The translations under genes and the position numbers were made by a program. Below are positions 5,900 through 14,264 of a stretch of DNA of 16,395 nucleotides, one piece after another (positions within the stretch are counted from its first letter, which is position 1; each line of letters starts with the position of its first letter). This DNA is from Pseudomonadota bacterium (GTDB taxonomy: Bacteria; Pseudomonadota; Alphaproteobacteria; Rhizobiales; Xanthobacteraceae), in assembly GCA_023432885.1 (NCBI GenBank), contig JAEZEU010000307.1, forward strand, positions 1-16,395, in the 5' to 3' direction. The notes under the pieces are model-generated. The model did no database searches. It was given only the letters and a program-made list of their open reading frames with translations, and was not told where the DNA came from.

Positions 5900-7081
5900 A
5901 TGATGAAGAAAATCTCCATCGCAGCCGCCGCACTGATGATGTCGGCGATGGCTGCCGGCGCTGCCGACAAGCCGGAACTGCGTATCGGGTCGGTGGTCGC
6001 CATGACCGGTCCGGCATCGGCGCTCGGCGTGCCCGAGAAGAACGCGCTCGAACTGCTGCAGGAGCAGATCGCCTCGGATACGAGCTTGCCGTTCACGGTG
6101 AAATTCATCACCTATGACGATGCGTCCGATCCGACCAAGGCGGTCAACAGCGTCCGCAAGCTGATCACGGAGGACAATGTCCACGTCGTGATCTGCTGCT
6201 CCACGACGCCTACCTCTATGGCGATCATTGAAACCGTGACCCAGGCGAAGGTGCCGAACATCTCGCTTGCGCTCGGCCAGAGCGTGATCGAGCCGGTCAA
6301 GGACCGCTACTGGATATTCAAGACGCCGAGCACCGACCAGCTCCAGGTGCAGGTCCTCGTCGACGACATGGTCAAGCGTGGTATCAAGAAGGTCGCGTTC
6401 CTCGGTCTCGAGGATTCCTTCGGCGAAGGCGGATGGGTTGCGCTGCAGACCGTCGCCAAGGCCAAGGGCGTCGAGATCGCCGCCGCCGAGCGTTTCGCGC
6501 GCACCGACACGAACTTCACCCCGCAGGCGCTGAAGGTGCGGCAGGCCAACCCCGGCGCTGTCTACATTCACGCCATCCCGCCGTCCTCGGCGCTGGTTCA
6601 CCAGGCGCTGAAGCGCGTGGGCTACACCGGACCGATCTATCACTCGGGCGGATCCGCCAATAATGCGTTCCTCTCGATCGGCAAGGCCGACGTCGAGGGT
6701 GCGCTGCTCGGCACCACGCCCGTGCTGGTCTACGCTGACTTGCCGGACAGCAATCCGTTGAAGGCTGTCATCACCAAATTCGCCGCCCTCTATGAGAAGC
6801 GGTTCAACGTGCCGAAGGTCGATATCTTCCCGGGCCAGTCATGGGATGCGGGCAATATCGCGATCCTTGCGGCGTCCAACGCCTTGAAGGGCGGAGCCAA
6901 GCTCGACAATGTCGAGGCGTTCCGCGCGGCGCTTCGCGACAAGCTGGAAGGCATCAAGGAGTTCGTCGCAGTAGGCGGCATCTTCAACTATTCGCCAACC
7001 GACCACCTCGGACTTGACCAGCGCTCGACCTTCATCTCAGAAGTCAAGAACGGCCAATTCCGCCTCTACAATGCCAAATAG
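5900..7081 (+). CDS. ABC transporter periplasmic substrate-binding protein (LivK/HAAT type)
   Basis: This 393-residue protein starts with a signal peptide (MMKKISIAAAALMMSAMAAGA, cleavage about residue 21-22) and continues with a type-1 periplasmic binding fold (Peripla_BP_6). Visible blocks are LRIGSVVAMTGPASALG, DDASDPTKAVNSVRKLI, the hinge-adjacent VHVVICCSTTPTSMAI, GIKKVAFLGLEDSFGEGG and GPIYHSGGSANNAFL. It would capture a small solute in the periplasm and hand it to the permeases encoded immediately downstream (3-bp gap to the LivH gene). Such proteins bind leucine, urea, amides or aromatic acids; placement between ring-cleavage genes suggests an aromatic or nitrogen-bearing aromatic ligand. 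A G-rich ribosome site (AGGGTAGGA) precedes adjacent ATGs at 5900 and 5903. It lies 24 bp after the dioxygenase gene, probably in the same transcript. Confidence 0.93.
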   Translation: MMKKISIAAAALMMSAMAAGAADKPELRIGSVVAMTGPASALGVPEKNALELLQEQIASDTSLPFTVKFITYDDASDPTKAVNSVRKLITEDNVHVVICCSTTPTSMAIIETVTQAKVPNISLALGQSVIEPVKDRYWIFKTPSTDQLQVQVLVDDMVKRGIKKVAFLGLEDSFGEGGWVALQTVAKAKGVEIAAAERFARTDTNFTPQALKVRQANPGAVYIHAIPPSSALVHQALKRVGYTGPIYHSGGSANNAFLSIGKADVEGALLGTTPVLVYADLPDSNPLKAVITKFAALYEKRFNVPKVDIFPGQSWDAGNIAILAASNALKGGAKLDNVEAFRAALRDKLEGIKEFVAVGGIFNYSPTDHLGLDQRSTFISEVKNGQFRLYNAK

Positions 7082-7084
7082 GGC

Positions 7085-8107
7085 ATGATCGACACCGCTC
7101 TCTTTCTGCTGGTCGATGGTCTGACCAACGGCCTTATCTATGCGCTCCTGGCGCTCAGCCTTGTGCTGGTGTTCACCGTCACGCGGGTGGTGAACATCGC
7201 ACAAGGCGAGTACGTCATGCTGGGCGCGCTGACTCTTGCCGATCTCCTGCAGGGCCGGATGCCGGGAACGCTGTACCTCCTGATCGGCGGTCTTGCCCTC
7301 TGCATCCTGCTCGACGCCGGCCGGTGGCGGCGCGACTGGCGCGGTGCACTCTTGTTCGCGGCCGGCCTCGTCGTGATCGCAGTGGCGGCTGCATTGATCA
7401 CCCGTCTCGCGCTTTCGCTGCAGTTCCCAGTTATCGGCATGATGGCGGTTGCACTTCTGCTGGTCGCTCCGCTTGGTGTCCTGATCTATCGCTTCACCGT
7501 GCATCCCATCCCTGATGCCAACACCATTGTGTTCGTCATCATCTCCGTCGGCGTAGCGATGGCGGTGCAGGGGCTTGGCCTGCTGATCTGGGGCGCCAAT
7601 CCCTATCCGGTCGAACCGATCGCCGCCGGCGGCTTGATGGCGGGACCGGTGTTCATCCCCTACCAGGCCGTGGCGATCATGGTCGTGGCGCTGCTCTCGA
7701 TGGGCGGGCTCTACCTGTTCTCGGAGTTTACGCTGATCGGGAAGGCGCTGCAGGCCTCCGCCATGAACCGGGTTGGGGCTCAGTTCTGCGGCATTCCGGT
7801 CAACCTTGCCGGCGGATTGGCGTTCCTGCTTGCCGCCGCCTTCAGTGCGCTCAGCGGCATGCTGCTCGCACCGCTGATCACCGCCAACTACGAAATGGGC
7901 TTCATGGTGGGACTGAAGGGCTTTGTCGGCGCTGCGATGGGCGGACTCGTCGATTATCCGTTGTCGCTTGCCGGCGTGATGATCGTCGGCGGCCTCGAAT
8001 CGGCGTCCTCTTATCTCGCAAGTGCATATCGTGACGTGCTGGTGTTCAGCCTGCTCATTCCGATCCTGCTCTGGCGCAATGCCCGGCAACGCGAGAACAC
8101 GAGGTAG
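7085..8107 (+). CDS. livH: Branched-chain amino acid-type ABC transporter permease, LivH-like
   Basis: This 340-residue inner-membrane permease has about eight hydrophobic segments. The N terminus ALFLLVDGLTNGLIYALLALSLVLVFTVTRVVNIAQGEYVMLGA is the standard LivH opening. The middle contains YRFTVHPIPDANTIVFVIISVGVAM, and the coupling region reads GKALQASAMNRVGAQFCGIPV, matching the family's R-A...N..AA...GI motif. It ends with GFMVGLKGFVGAAMGGLVDYPLSLAGVMIVGGLES. With the LivM half of the next gene it would form the channel through which the periplasmic solute passes. Start ATG 7085 lies 3 bp after the binding-protein stop, so translation is probably coupled. One stretch (residues about 75-105, RWRRDWRGALLFAAG) is an insertion-like hydrophilic/hydrophobic segment relative to compact LivH proteins. 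Confidence 0.93.
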   Translation: MIDTALFLLVDGLTNGLIYALLALSLVLVFTVTRVVNIAQGEYVMLGALTLADLLQGRMPGTLYLLIGGLALCILLDAGRWRRDWRGALLFAAGLVVIAVAAALITRLALSLQFPVIGMMAVALLLVAPLGVLIYRFTVHPIPDANTIVFVIISVGVAMAVQGLGLLIWGANPYPVEPIAAGGLMAGPVFIPYQAVAIMVVALLSMGGLYLFSEFTLIGKALQASAMNRVGAQFCGIPVNLAGGLAFLLAAAFSALSGMLLAPLITANYEMGFMVGLKGFVGAAMGGLVDYPLSLAGVMIVGGLESASSYLASAYRDVLVFSLLIPILLWRNARQRENTR

Positions 8108-8109
8108 CC

Positions 8110-9873
8110 GTGCCGCGCAGAACGCTTCTTGCCCTCGCGGCGAGCCTCATCCTCCTCGGCGCACCGTGGCTGCTGCCGCCGTTCTATGTCGGCATCTTCG
8201 CTTATGCGGGCATCTATGCGCTCGCGGCGATCGGTCTCGTGCTTTTGCTGCAGGCCGGCCAGATCTCGCTTGGTCAGGCTGCCTTCATGGGCCTCGGCGC
8301 CTACGGCTCGGCGCTGGTGGCGCGCGCCTACGGCATCGACAGCGTCTTCACGTTGATCTTCAGCATTGCCGCGACCGCGCTGGTCGCCGCCCTGATCGGC
8401 TACATCACGCTGCGTCTACGCGGCCATTATCTGCCGCTGGCAACGCTCGCCTACGGCATTGCGCTCGCGAGCGGGTTCACCGCCTGGCATGACGTCACCG
8501 GGGGCGCCTCCGGTCTCGACAAGATTCCGCCGCTGGGCCTGTTCGGCTACACGTTGACCGACGATCGCCTCTATACGCAGCTGATCTGGGGCATCGTGCT
8601 GCTGGCCGTGCTCGGTCTTGCGCGCCTGCGCAACTCGCGCATCGGCCGGGCGATTGCGACGCTGGAGTCGCATGACGGCATGGCGCGCAGCTTCGGCATC
8701 GATACCACCGTGCTCCGGATCAAGGTCTTCGTGTTCTCCGCCGTGCTGGCGGCGCTGGCAGGCGGGCTCTATGTGCACCTGCTTCGTTTCGTCAGCCCGT
8801 CGCCGTTTTCGCTGCTGACCTCGTTCAAGCTTCTCATCATGGCGGTGGTCGGCGGGCCCGCCAGCGCCATCGGCGGCGTGGTCGGCGCGCTGACGCTGGA
8901 GAGCGCGCAGTGGGCCTTGCAGGATCTGCTCGCACGTTGGGGCGCCACGGGGAATCTCGAAGTCATCGTGTTTGGCGTCATCCTTGTCGTGATGCTGCTG
9001 AAATGGCCGCAAGGCTTGTCCCCGGCGCTCGAAAAGCTGCTGCCGAAGGCGAAGGCTCGCCGCAGCGACGGCGCGCCGCTGCCGGTGCGCACGCTGCCGG
9101 CCGATCGCACCGATTTGTTGCTGGAGCTGAAGGGCATCGGCATCAATTTCGGCGGATTGCAGGCACTGGCCGACGTGGACATGCAGCTCAAGCGCGGGGA
9201 ATTCGTCGGCCTGATTGGTCCCAACGGCGCCGGCAAGACGACGCTGTTTGCGATCATTTCCGGCCTGCTGCGCCAGAGCAGCGGCACGGTAACCCTGTTC
9301 GGCGGCAACATGCCGCAGAGCCATTCGATCGTGCGCGAAGGAATGGCGCGCACCTTCCAGCACGTCCAGCTGGTGCCCACGCTGTCCGTGCTCGACAATG
9401 TCGCACTCGGCGCCTATTGGCGCACGTCGTCCGGCTTCATGCGCGGCCTTCTTGCGCTCGACGACGCGGAGAACGCGCGGGTGCTGGCGAGCGCGCGCGC
9501 CGTGCTGCGCCGTGTCGGGCTGGAGGCCGAGGCCGAGCTTGCCGCCGGCAGCCTGCCGCTCGGCAAGCAGCGGATCGTCGAGATCGCCCGCGCGCTGCTC
9601 GCCGATCCGCAAATCCTGCTGCTTGACGAGCCCGCTGCCGGCCTGCGCTTTCAGGAGAAGCTGATGCTGGTGAGGATCCTGCGCCAGCTCAATGCCGAGA
9701 ACGTCACGATCCTGCTCGTCGAGCACGACATGGAGCTCGTCATGGGGTGCGTGGAACGGCTCGTCGTGCTCGACCGCGGACGCATCATCGCGGAAGGCCC
9801 GCCTAAGGACGTGCAGGCAAATCCGGCCGTGATTTCGGCCTATCTTGGTGGCGCGCGTGACAAAGCTGCTTGA
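8110..9873 (+). CDS. Fused ABC transporter permease/ATPase (LivM-LivG)
   Basis: This single 587-residue protein joins a LivM permease (about 1-310, with GQISLGQAAFMGLGAYGSALV, LRLRGHYLPLATLAYG, and LRFVSPSPFSLLTSFKLLIMAVVGG) to a LivG ATPase (about 336-587) through a charged linker (KAKARRSDGAPLPVRTLPADR). ATPase motifs are Walker A GPNGAGKT (370-377), Q-loop in RTFQHVQL, signature SLPLGKQRIVEIARAL (481-496), Walker B ILLLDEP (502-508) and switch His in LVEHDME. The signature departs from LSGGQ, as LivG proteins often do. The GTG start at 8110 comes 2 bp after the LivH stop. Fusion enforces one-to-one permease-ATPase stoichiometry; the second ATPase comes from the next gene. Such fusions are known in rhizobial HAAT transporters. 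Confidence 0.93.
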   Translation: MPRRTLLALAASLILLGAPWLLPPFYVGIFAYAGIYALAAIGLVLLLQAGQISLGQAAFMGLGAYGSALVARAYGIDSVFTLIFSIAATALVAALIGYITLRLRGHYLPLATLAYGIALASGFTAWHDVTGGASGLDKIPPLGLFGYTLTDDRLYTQLIWGIVLLAVLGLARLRNSRIGRAIATLESHDGMARSFGIDTTVLRIKVFVFSAVLAALAGGLYVHLLRFVSPSPFSLLTSFKLLIMAVVGGPASAIGGVVGALTLESAQWALQDLLARWGATGNLEVIVFGVILVVMLLKWPQGLSPALEKLLPKAKARRSDGAPLPVRTLPADRTDLLLELKGIGINFGGLQALADVDMQLKRGEFVGLIGPNGAGKTTLFAIISGLLRQSSGTVTLFGGNMPQSHSIVREGMARTFQHVQLVPTLSVLDNVALGAYWRTSSGFMRGLLALDDAENARVLASARAVLRRVGLEAEAELAAGSLPLGKQRIVEIARALLADPQILLLDEPAAGLRFQEKLMLVRILRQLNAENVTILLVEHDMELVMGCVERLVVLDRGRIIAEGPPKDVQANPAVISAYLGGARDKAA

Positions 9874-10597
9874 AGTATCCGCCTTGACGGTCGGCTACGG
9901 CGAGGCGGTCGCGCTCGATGCGATCTCTTTTGACGTGGCGCGCGGCGAGTTCGTCACCTTCATCGGTCCGAACGGTGCCGGCAAGACCACGCTGCTCAAC
10001 AGCCTCATGGGCGTGCTGCGCCAGAAGTCCGGTACGGTATCCTTCAAGGGAGAAGATCTCAGGGACCTGAAGCCGGAGACGCGCGTGGCGCGCGGCATCG
10101 TCATCGTTCCGGAACGGCGCGAGCTGTTTCCGCAATTGTCGGTCGAGGACCATTTGCGGCTTGGCGCATTCCTGCGCCGCCGCGAAGGCCGGGCAAAGAT
10201 CGACGCCGGGCTCGAGCGCATCTATGCGCTGCTGCCGAAACTGATGGAGCGGCGGCGGCAGCTTGCCGGTACCCTGTCGGGCGGCGAGCAGCAGATGGTG
10301 GCGGTGGGCCGGGCGCTGATGTCGGAGCCGCAACTCTTGATGCTCGACGAGCCTTCGATCGGGCTTGCTCCGCGGATCACCGAAGAGATTTTCGAGACGA
10401 TTGCCCGGCTCAAGGCCGATGGCATGACTGCGATCATCGTGGAGCAGAATGCGCATCTCGCATTCTCCGTCGCCGACCGCGGCTTCGTGCTCGAAGTGGG
10501 CAACGTTGTCGCCTCGGGCATGGCGGACGAACTGCGCCAGGATCCGCGCGTGCTTGCCGCCTATCTCGGCGCGGGGGATCGCTACCGCGACGCATAA
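9857..10597 (+). CDS. livF: ABC transporter ATP-binding protein, LivF-like
   Basis: This 246-residue cytoplasmic ATPase is the second nucleotide-binding subunit of the importer. Motifs are Walker A GPNGAGKT (37-44), signature LSGGEQQMVAVGRAL (140-154), Walker B LLMLDEP (160-166), D-loop SIGLAP and switch His region IIVEQNAH, where LivF-type proteins characteristically have Q-N in place of H-D. The ending ADELRQDPRVLAAYLG is the family's standard C terminus. I choose GTG 9857 (MTKLLEVSALTVGYG) because this matches family N termini; TTG 9845 and GTG 9848 are in frame but add residues. The gene overlaps the LivM-LivG gene by 17 bp, consistent with translational coupling. Confidence 0.92.
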   Translation: MTKLLEVSALTVGYGEAVALDAISFDVARGEFVTFIGPNGAGKTTLLNSLMGVLRQKSGTVSFKGEDLRDLKPETRVARGIVIVPERRELFPQLSVEDHLRLGAFLRRREGRAKIDAGLERIYALLPKLMERRRQLAGTLSGGEQQMVAVGRALMSEPQLLMLDEPSIGLAPRITEEIFETIARLKADGMTAIIVEQNAHLAFSVADRGFVLEVGNVVASGMADELRQDPRVLAAYLGAGDRYRDA

Positions 10598-10623
10598 TTC
10601 ACGCCAAACAAAAGGAAATCATC

Positions 10624-11019
10624 ATGGCACGTACCGTCGTCGTTCCGCCAACGGGCCTGCGCCCCGGCATTCCCTATTCGCCGGCCATCCGCTGGGACAA
10701 GCTGCTGTTCATCTCGGGCCAGACCGGCTCCGATCCGGTGACGCGCGAATTCCCGGCCGACATCAAGGCGCAGACCCGCATCGCGCTGGAGAACGTCAAG
10801 GCGCTGGCGGAAGCCGGCGGCGCGTCGCTGGATACGGCGCTGAAGATGACCATCCACATGACCGACATGCTCAACGAATTCGGCGCGATGAACGAAGTGT
10901 TTCGTGAATTCTTCCCGAAGGACCCGCCGTCGCGCACCACCGTCGGCGTGGCGCATCTGGCGCGCGCCGGCCTGAAGATCGAGATCGACATGATCGCCGT
11001 GGTGAAGGATGCCGTCTAG
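10624..11019 (+). CDS. RidA (YjgF/YER057c/UK114) family protein, copy 2
   Basis: This 131-residue protein has the RidA core: GIPYSPAIRWDKLLFISGQTG (15-35), QTRIALENVKALAEAGGASLDTALKMTIHMTDM (50-82), and PSRTTVGVAHLARAGLKIEIDMIAV (102-126). Arg114 and Glu120 occupy the usual active-site positions, and the SRTTV segment is the canonical RidA form, unlike copy 1. ATG 10624 follows AAAGGAAATC, 26 bp after the LivF stop. The stop overlaps the amidohydrolase start (ATGCCGTCTAG), so the two are translationally coupled and probably act in sequence. Likely role: hydrolysis of an enamine or imine formed from, or released by, a nitrogen-containing intermediate. It is not a close duplicate of copy 1, so two different imine substrates are plausible. 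Confidence 0.92.
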   Translation: MARTVVVPPTGLRPGIPYSPAIRWDKLLFISGQTGSDPVTREFPADIKAQTRIALENVKALAEAGGASLDTALKMTIHMTDMLNEFGAMNEVFREFFPKDPPSRTTVGVAHLARAGLKIEIDMIAVVKDAV

Positions 11020-12607
11020 GGGGACAAGCCTGCTGCTGCGCGGCGGGAGGATCGATCCCGCCGCGGACGGCGCGCCGCGTGACAGCATTCTGATCGAGGG
11101 CGATCGCATCGCCTGGATCGGCGAGGCGCGCGATGCGCCGCGCTCCGGCCAGGTGATCGATCTCCAGGGCAGCCGGGTCGTTGCCGGACTGACGGACGCC
11201 CATCTGCATCTCTTCATGCGCGCCCAGGAGCTGCTCAACCTCGGGCTTGGTCCGGCGACGACGTCGATTCCGGCACTGCTCGAACGTGTGCGGGCGGCGT
11301 GTGCAACCGCCGCGCCCGGCCGATGGGTGTTGTCCGCCGATTACAGCGAGCAGTTCCTTGCCGAGCGGCGGCATCCGACCCGCTCTGAGCTCGATGCCGT
11401 CTCGCCGGGACATCCCGTGCTGCTGCGGCGCACGGGCGGGCATCTGTCCGTCGCCAATTCCGCTGCGCTCGCGCTGGCCGGGTTCGATTTCAAGACGCCG
11501 GACCCGCCAGGCGGCACGATCGAAAGGGCAGGTGGTGAGCTGACCGGCGTGCTCACCGAGAACGCCGCCGACATGGTGGCGGCCCTGATCCCGCCGCCGT
11601 CGCCGGCGCAAACCGTGGAGGCGATCCGCAAGGTCGCCGCAGAGTGCCTGAGTCTCGGCATCGTCGCTGCGGTCGAGGCGGCCGTCGGGTTCAACAACGG
11701 CTTTGATGTCGAGTGGAAGATCTGGCAGGCGCTGAAGGAGGCGGGCGGCCTACCGCTGCGCATGGGATTCATGCTGCGCATTGATCCCGCCGAGGCGCGC
11801 CGGCTGAACCTCCGTCCGACCGGCCACGATGACTATTGGCAGGTACGCACGCTGAAATTCTTTGTCGACGGCATCATCGGCGCGCGCACGGCAGCGTTCA
11901 GCGAACGCTATGCCGACCGTGATACCAAAGGGTTCCTGATGGAACAGGCGGCCGATCTGCGCGCCAAGGTGATCGAGGCGCATGTTCTCGGCTGGCAGCT
12001 TGCCGCTCACGTGATCGGCGATCGCGCCATCGCGCACTGGCTGGACTGCCTCGAGGCGGCTGCCGCAGCGGGGCCATCGCCGGAGCGCCACCGCCTGGAG
12101 CACTTTGCGGTGCCCGACAACGGTGCGATGGAGCGGGTGCGCCGCCTCGGTGCGATCGTCGTGCCGCAATACGGTTTTCTGCATCGGCTCGGCACTTCAT
12201 TTGCGGCGGCCGTCGGCCCGGACCGCGCGCAACGGCTTTATCCGGGCAGAAGCGTGCGACAGGCGGGCGTCACGATCGCCGGCAGCTCGGACCATCCGAT
12301 CGGTCCCTTGTCGCCCTATCCGGCGATCGCAGCAGCGGCGAGCCGAACGACTTCCACCGGACTCGTTCTGAACGCAGCGGAAAGCCTTTCTCCACGGGAG
12401 GCCCTCACGGCCTATACGGAGGGCGGCGCGTTCGCCATGGGCCACGAGCAGCGGCGCGGCCAGCTGCGGGCGGGAATGCTCGCGGATATCGCCATACTCG
12501 ATCGTGACATTCTCGCGGGCGATGCGGTCGACATCGCCGCAACGCGAAGCCGATTGACCGTGGTGGGAGGCAAGATCGCCTATTCGGATGGAACGCTGGC
12601 GGGGTAA
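11009..12607 (+). CDS. Metal-dependent amidohydrolase, YtcJ-like (Amidohydro_3 family)
   Basis: This 532-residue protein shows the composite TIM-barrel amidohydrolase plan: an N-terminal beta-sandwich strand (LLLRGGRIDP...ILIEGDRIAWIG), the HxH metal motif DAHLHL (His65, His67), LKFFVDGIIGARTAAF with Lys283 near the place of the bridging or carboxylated lysine, His334 (AAHVIGDRA), His365 (RHRLEHF), Asp428 (GSSDHPI), and a return to the sandwich (GMLADIAILDRDI). YtcJ relatives include N-substituted formamide deformylase; hydrolysis of an amide, formamide or lactam is therefore the best general guess. No signal peptide is visible, so it is cytoplasmic. It starts within the last 11 bp of the second RidA gene. 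The pairing of hydrolase with imine-hydrolysing RidA suggests that a C-N bond of the substrate is processed here. Confidence 0.88.
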   Translation: MPSRGTSLLLRGGRIDPAADGAPRDSILIEGDRIAWIGEARDAPRSGQVIDLQGSRVVAGLTDAHLHLFMRAQELLNLGLGPATTSIPALLERVRAACATAAPGRWVLSADYSEQFLAERRHPTRSELDAVSPGHPVLLRRTGGHLSVANSAALALAGFDFKTPDPPGGTIERAGGELTGVLTENAADMVAALIPPPSPAQTVEAIRKVAAECLSLGIVAAVEAAVGFNNGFDVEWKIWQALKEAGGLPLRMGFMLRIDPAEARRLNLRPTGHDDYWQVRTLKFFVDGIIGARTAAFSERYADRDTKGFLMEQAADLRAKVIEAHVLGWQLAAHVIGDRAIAHWLDCLEAAAAAGPSPERHRLEHFAVPDNGAMERVRRLGAIVVPQYGFLHRLGTSFAAAVGPDRAQRLYPGRSVRQAGVTIAGSSDHPIGPLSPYPAIAAAASRTTSTGLVLNAAESLSPREALTAYTEGGAFAMGHEQRRGQLRAGMLADIAILDRDILAGDAVDIAATRSRLTVVGGKIAYSDGTLAG

Positions 12608-12654
12608 TGGCACCTATGCCGAAATTAATCGACAGGGGGCTCTTCAAAAACTAT

Positions 12655-12666
12655 TTAACATGTTAA
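12655..12666. promoter_or_regulatory. Perfect 12-bp palindrome, candidate operator before the semialdehyde dehydrogenase gene
   Basis: TTAACATGTTAA is fully symmetric and sits in an AT-rich patch (about 12641-12675) unlike the GC-rich surroundings, 44 bp upstream of the dehydrogenase ATG. The 103-bp gap after the amidohydrolase and the AT-rich patch suggest a separate promoter for the dehydrogenase-cyclase pair. The size and composition fit MarR- or GntR-type dimer sites; aromatic catabolic operons often use such regulators (HpaR is MarR-type). No such regulator gene is in the window. Confidence 0.5.
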
Positions 12667-12710
12667 GTTGATTTGCGAGCCGGAACGCCGGCTATTGATT
12701 GGAGAGCCCG

Positions 12711-14246
12711 ATGAACAAGCCCGTCGCCAACGCGCTGACCGAAAATATCCGCAAGGCCCAGCAGTATCTGGCGCGATTCACGAGCTCTGCCGTGCCGCAT
12801 CGGATCGCGGGCGAGAACGTTGTCGGCAATGCGACGTTCGAGAATTTCGACCCGGCCGACAATTCGGTGCTGTGCCAGGTGTCTTCGGGCGGCGCACACG
12901 AGATTGATCTTGCCGCCCGCGCCGCCGAGGATGCGTTCAGGGTCTGGAAGGACGTGCCGGGCGAGCGCCGTCGTGCATTGCTGCATCAGATTGCGGACAA
13001 GATCGAGGCGAGGGCGGACGAGATTGCCCTGGTGGAAAGCACCGACAGCGGCCAGGCCATACGCTACATGGCCAAAGCCGCGCTGCGCGGCGCGGAGAAT
13101 TTCCGCTTCTATGCGGACAAGGCGCCCGAAGCGCGCGACGGCCTTTCCCTGCCGACCGAAACGCATCTCAACTACACGATCCGGCAACCGATCGGACCGG
13201 TGGGCGTCATCACGCCATGGAATACCCCGTTCATGCTGTCGACGTGGAAGATTGCGCCGGCGCTGGCGGCCGGCTGCACGATCGTGCACAAGCCGGCTGA
13301 GTGGAGCCCGCTGAGCGCCGTGATCCTCTCGGAAATCATGAGCGAAGTGTTCGAGGGCGCCGGTCTTCCCAAGGGCATCGTCAACCTCGTTCATGGTCTG
13401 GGCGAATCCGCCGGAAAGGCTCTGACCGAACACCCTGCCATCAAGGCGATCGCCTTTGTGGGCGAGTCGATCACCGGCAGCCACATCATGGCGCAGGGGG
13501 CGATGACCCTGAAGCGCGTGCATTTCGAACTCGGCGGCAAGAACCCCGTGATCGTGTTCGACGATGCCGATCTTGACCGTGCGCTCGATGCCGTACTGTT
13601 CATGATCTACAGCCTCAACGGCCAGCGATGCACCTCGTCGAGCCGGGCCCTCGTGCAGCGGTCGATCTATGCCGATTTCACGGCGAAGCTGAAGCAGAGG
13701 GTGGAGAAAATCACCGTCGGACATCCGCTCGATCCCGCGACCGAACTCGGCCCGCTGATTCACCGGCGTCACGCCGAGAAGGTGCTCAGCTACGCTGACC
13801 ATGCGAGAGCGGACGGTGCGCAAGTCGCCACGGGAGGCACCCGCGCGCTCGAGGGCAAGGGCAACTTCGTTTGCCCGACGCTGTTTACCGGCGCGGCCAA
13901 TTCGATGCGCATCGCACAGGAAGAGATTTTTGGTCCCGTGCTGACCGCGATACCATTCGAGGATGAAGCCGATGCGCTACGCATCGCCAACGACGTCCGC
14001 TACGGGCTTGCCGCCTATATCTGGACGGGCGACGTCGGTCGCGCGCACCGCGTTGCGCAAGGCGTGGAAGCCGGCATGGTCTGGGTCAATTCGGAGAACG
14101 TTCGTCACCTGCCGACGCCGTTCGGCGGCGTCAAGGCCAGCGGCATCGGCCGGGACGGCGGCGACTACGCCTTCGAGATCTACATGGAACAGAAGAATAT
14201 CGCGGTCGGTCTCGACAAGCACCGCGCGCCGAAGATTGGCGTCTGA
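12711..14246 (+). CDS. hpaE: Semialdehyde dehydrogenase, HpaE-like (5-carboxymethyl-2-hydroxymuconate semialdehyde dehydrogenase type)
   Basis: This 511-residue NAD(P)-dependent aldehyde dehydrogenase is complete. Motifs: oxyanion Asn171 in PWNTPFM, cofactor Lys194 in HKPAEWSP, catalytic Glu273 in ELGGK, catalytic nucleophile Cys307 in NGQRCTSSS, and Glu405 in QEEIFGPV. HpaE-specific resemblance is strong along the whole length, including LNYTIRQPIGPVGVITPWN, GMVWVNSENVRHLPTPFGGVKASG and the end GGDYAFEIYMEQKNIAV...KIGV. I use ATG 12711 after GGAG at 12701-12704; TTG 12699 is in frame but adds four residues and overlaps the ribosome site. It would oxidise the semialdehyde made by the HpaD-like dioxygenase to a muconate-type diacid. 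An amino analogue (2-aminomuconate semialdehyde) is an alternative substrate. Confidence 0.92.
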   Translation: MNKPVANALTENIRKAQQYLARFTSSAVPHRIAGENVVGNATFENFDPADNSVLCQVSSGGAHEIDLAARAAEDAFRVWKDVPGERRRALLHQIADKIEARADEIALVESTDSGQAIRYMAKAALRGAENFRFYADKAPEARDGLSLPTETHLNYTIRQPIGPVGVITPWNTPFMLSTWKIAPALAAGCTIVHKPAEWSPLSAVILSEIMSEVFEGAGLPKGIVNLVHGLGESAGKALTEHPAIKAIAFVGESITGSHIMAQGAMTLKRVHFELGGKNPVIVFDDADLDRALDAVLFMIYSLNGQRCTSSSRALVQRSIYADFTAKLKQRVEKITVGHPLDPATELGPLIHRRHAEKVLSYADHARADGAQVATGGTRALEGKGNFVCPTLFTGAANSMRIAQEEIFGPVLTAIPFEDEADALRIANDVRYGLAAYIWTGDVGRAHRVAQGVEAGMVWVNSENVRHLPTPFGGVKASGIGRDGGDYAFEIYMEQKNIAVGLDKHRAPKIGV

Positions 14247-14264
14247 TCGGGCGGAGGGAAGGGG

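Noticed and set aside
4847..6643. A 598-codon open frame on the minus strand opposite the dioxygenase and binding-protein genes
   Set aside because: It is a codon-bias shadow in GC-rich DNA. It has low-complexity Arg/His-rich sequence and no family resemblance, and it lies opposite two clearly real genes.
8416..9726. A long minus-strand frame opposite the LivM-LivG gene, and a similar one at 7037-8089 opposite LivH
   Set aside because: Both are Gln/His/Arg-rich shadows without motifs; the plus strand encodes unambiguous transporter proteins.
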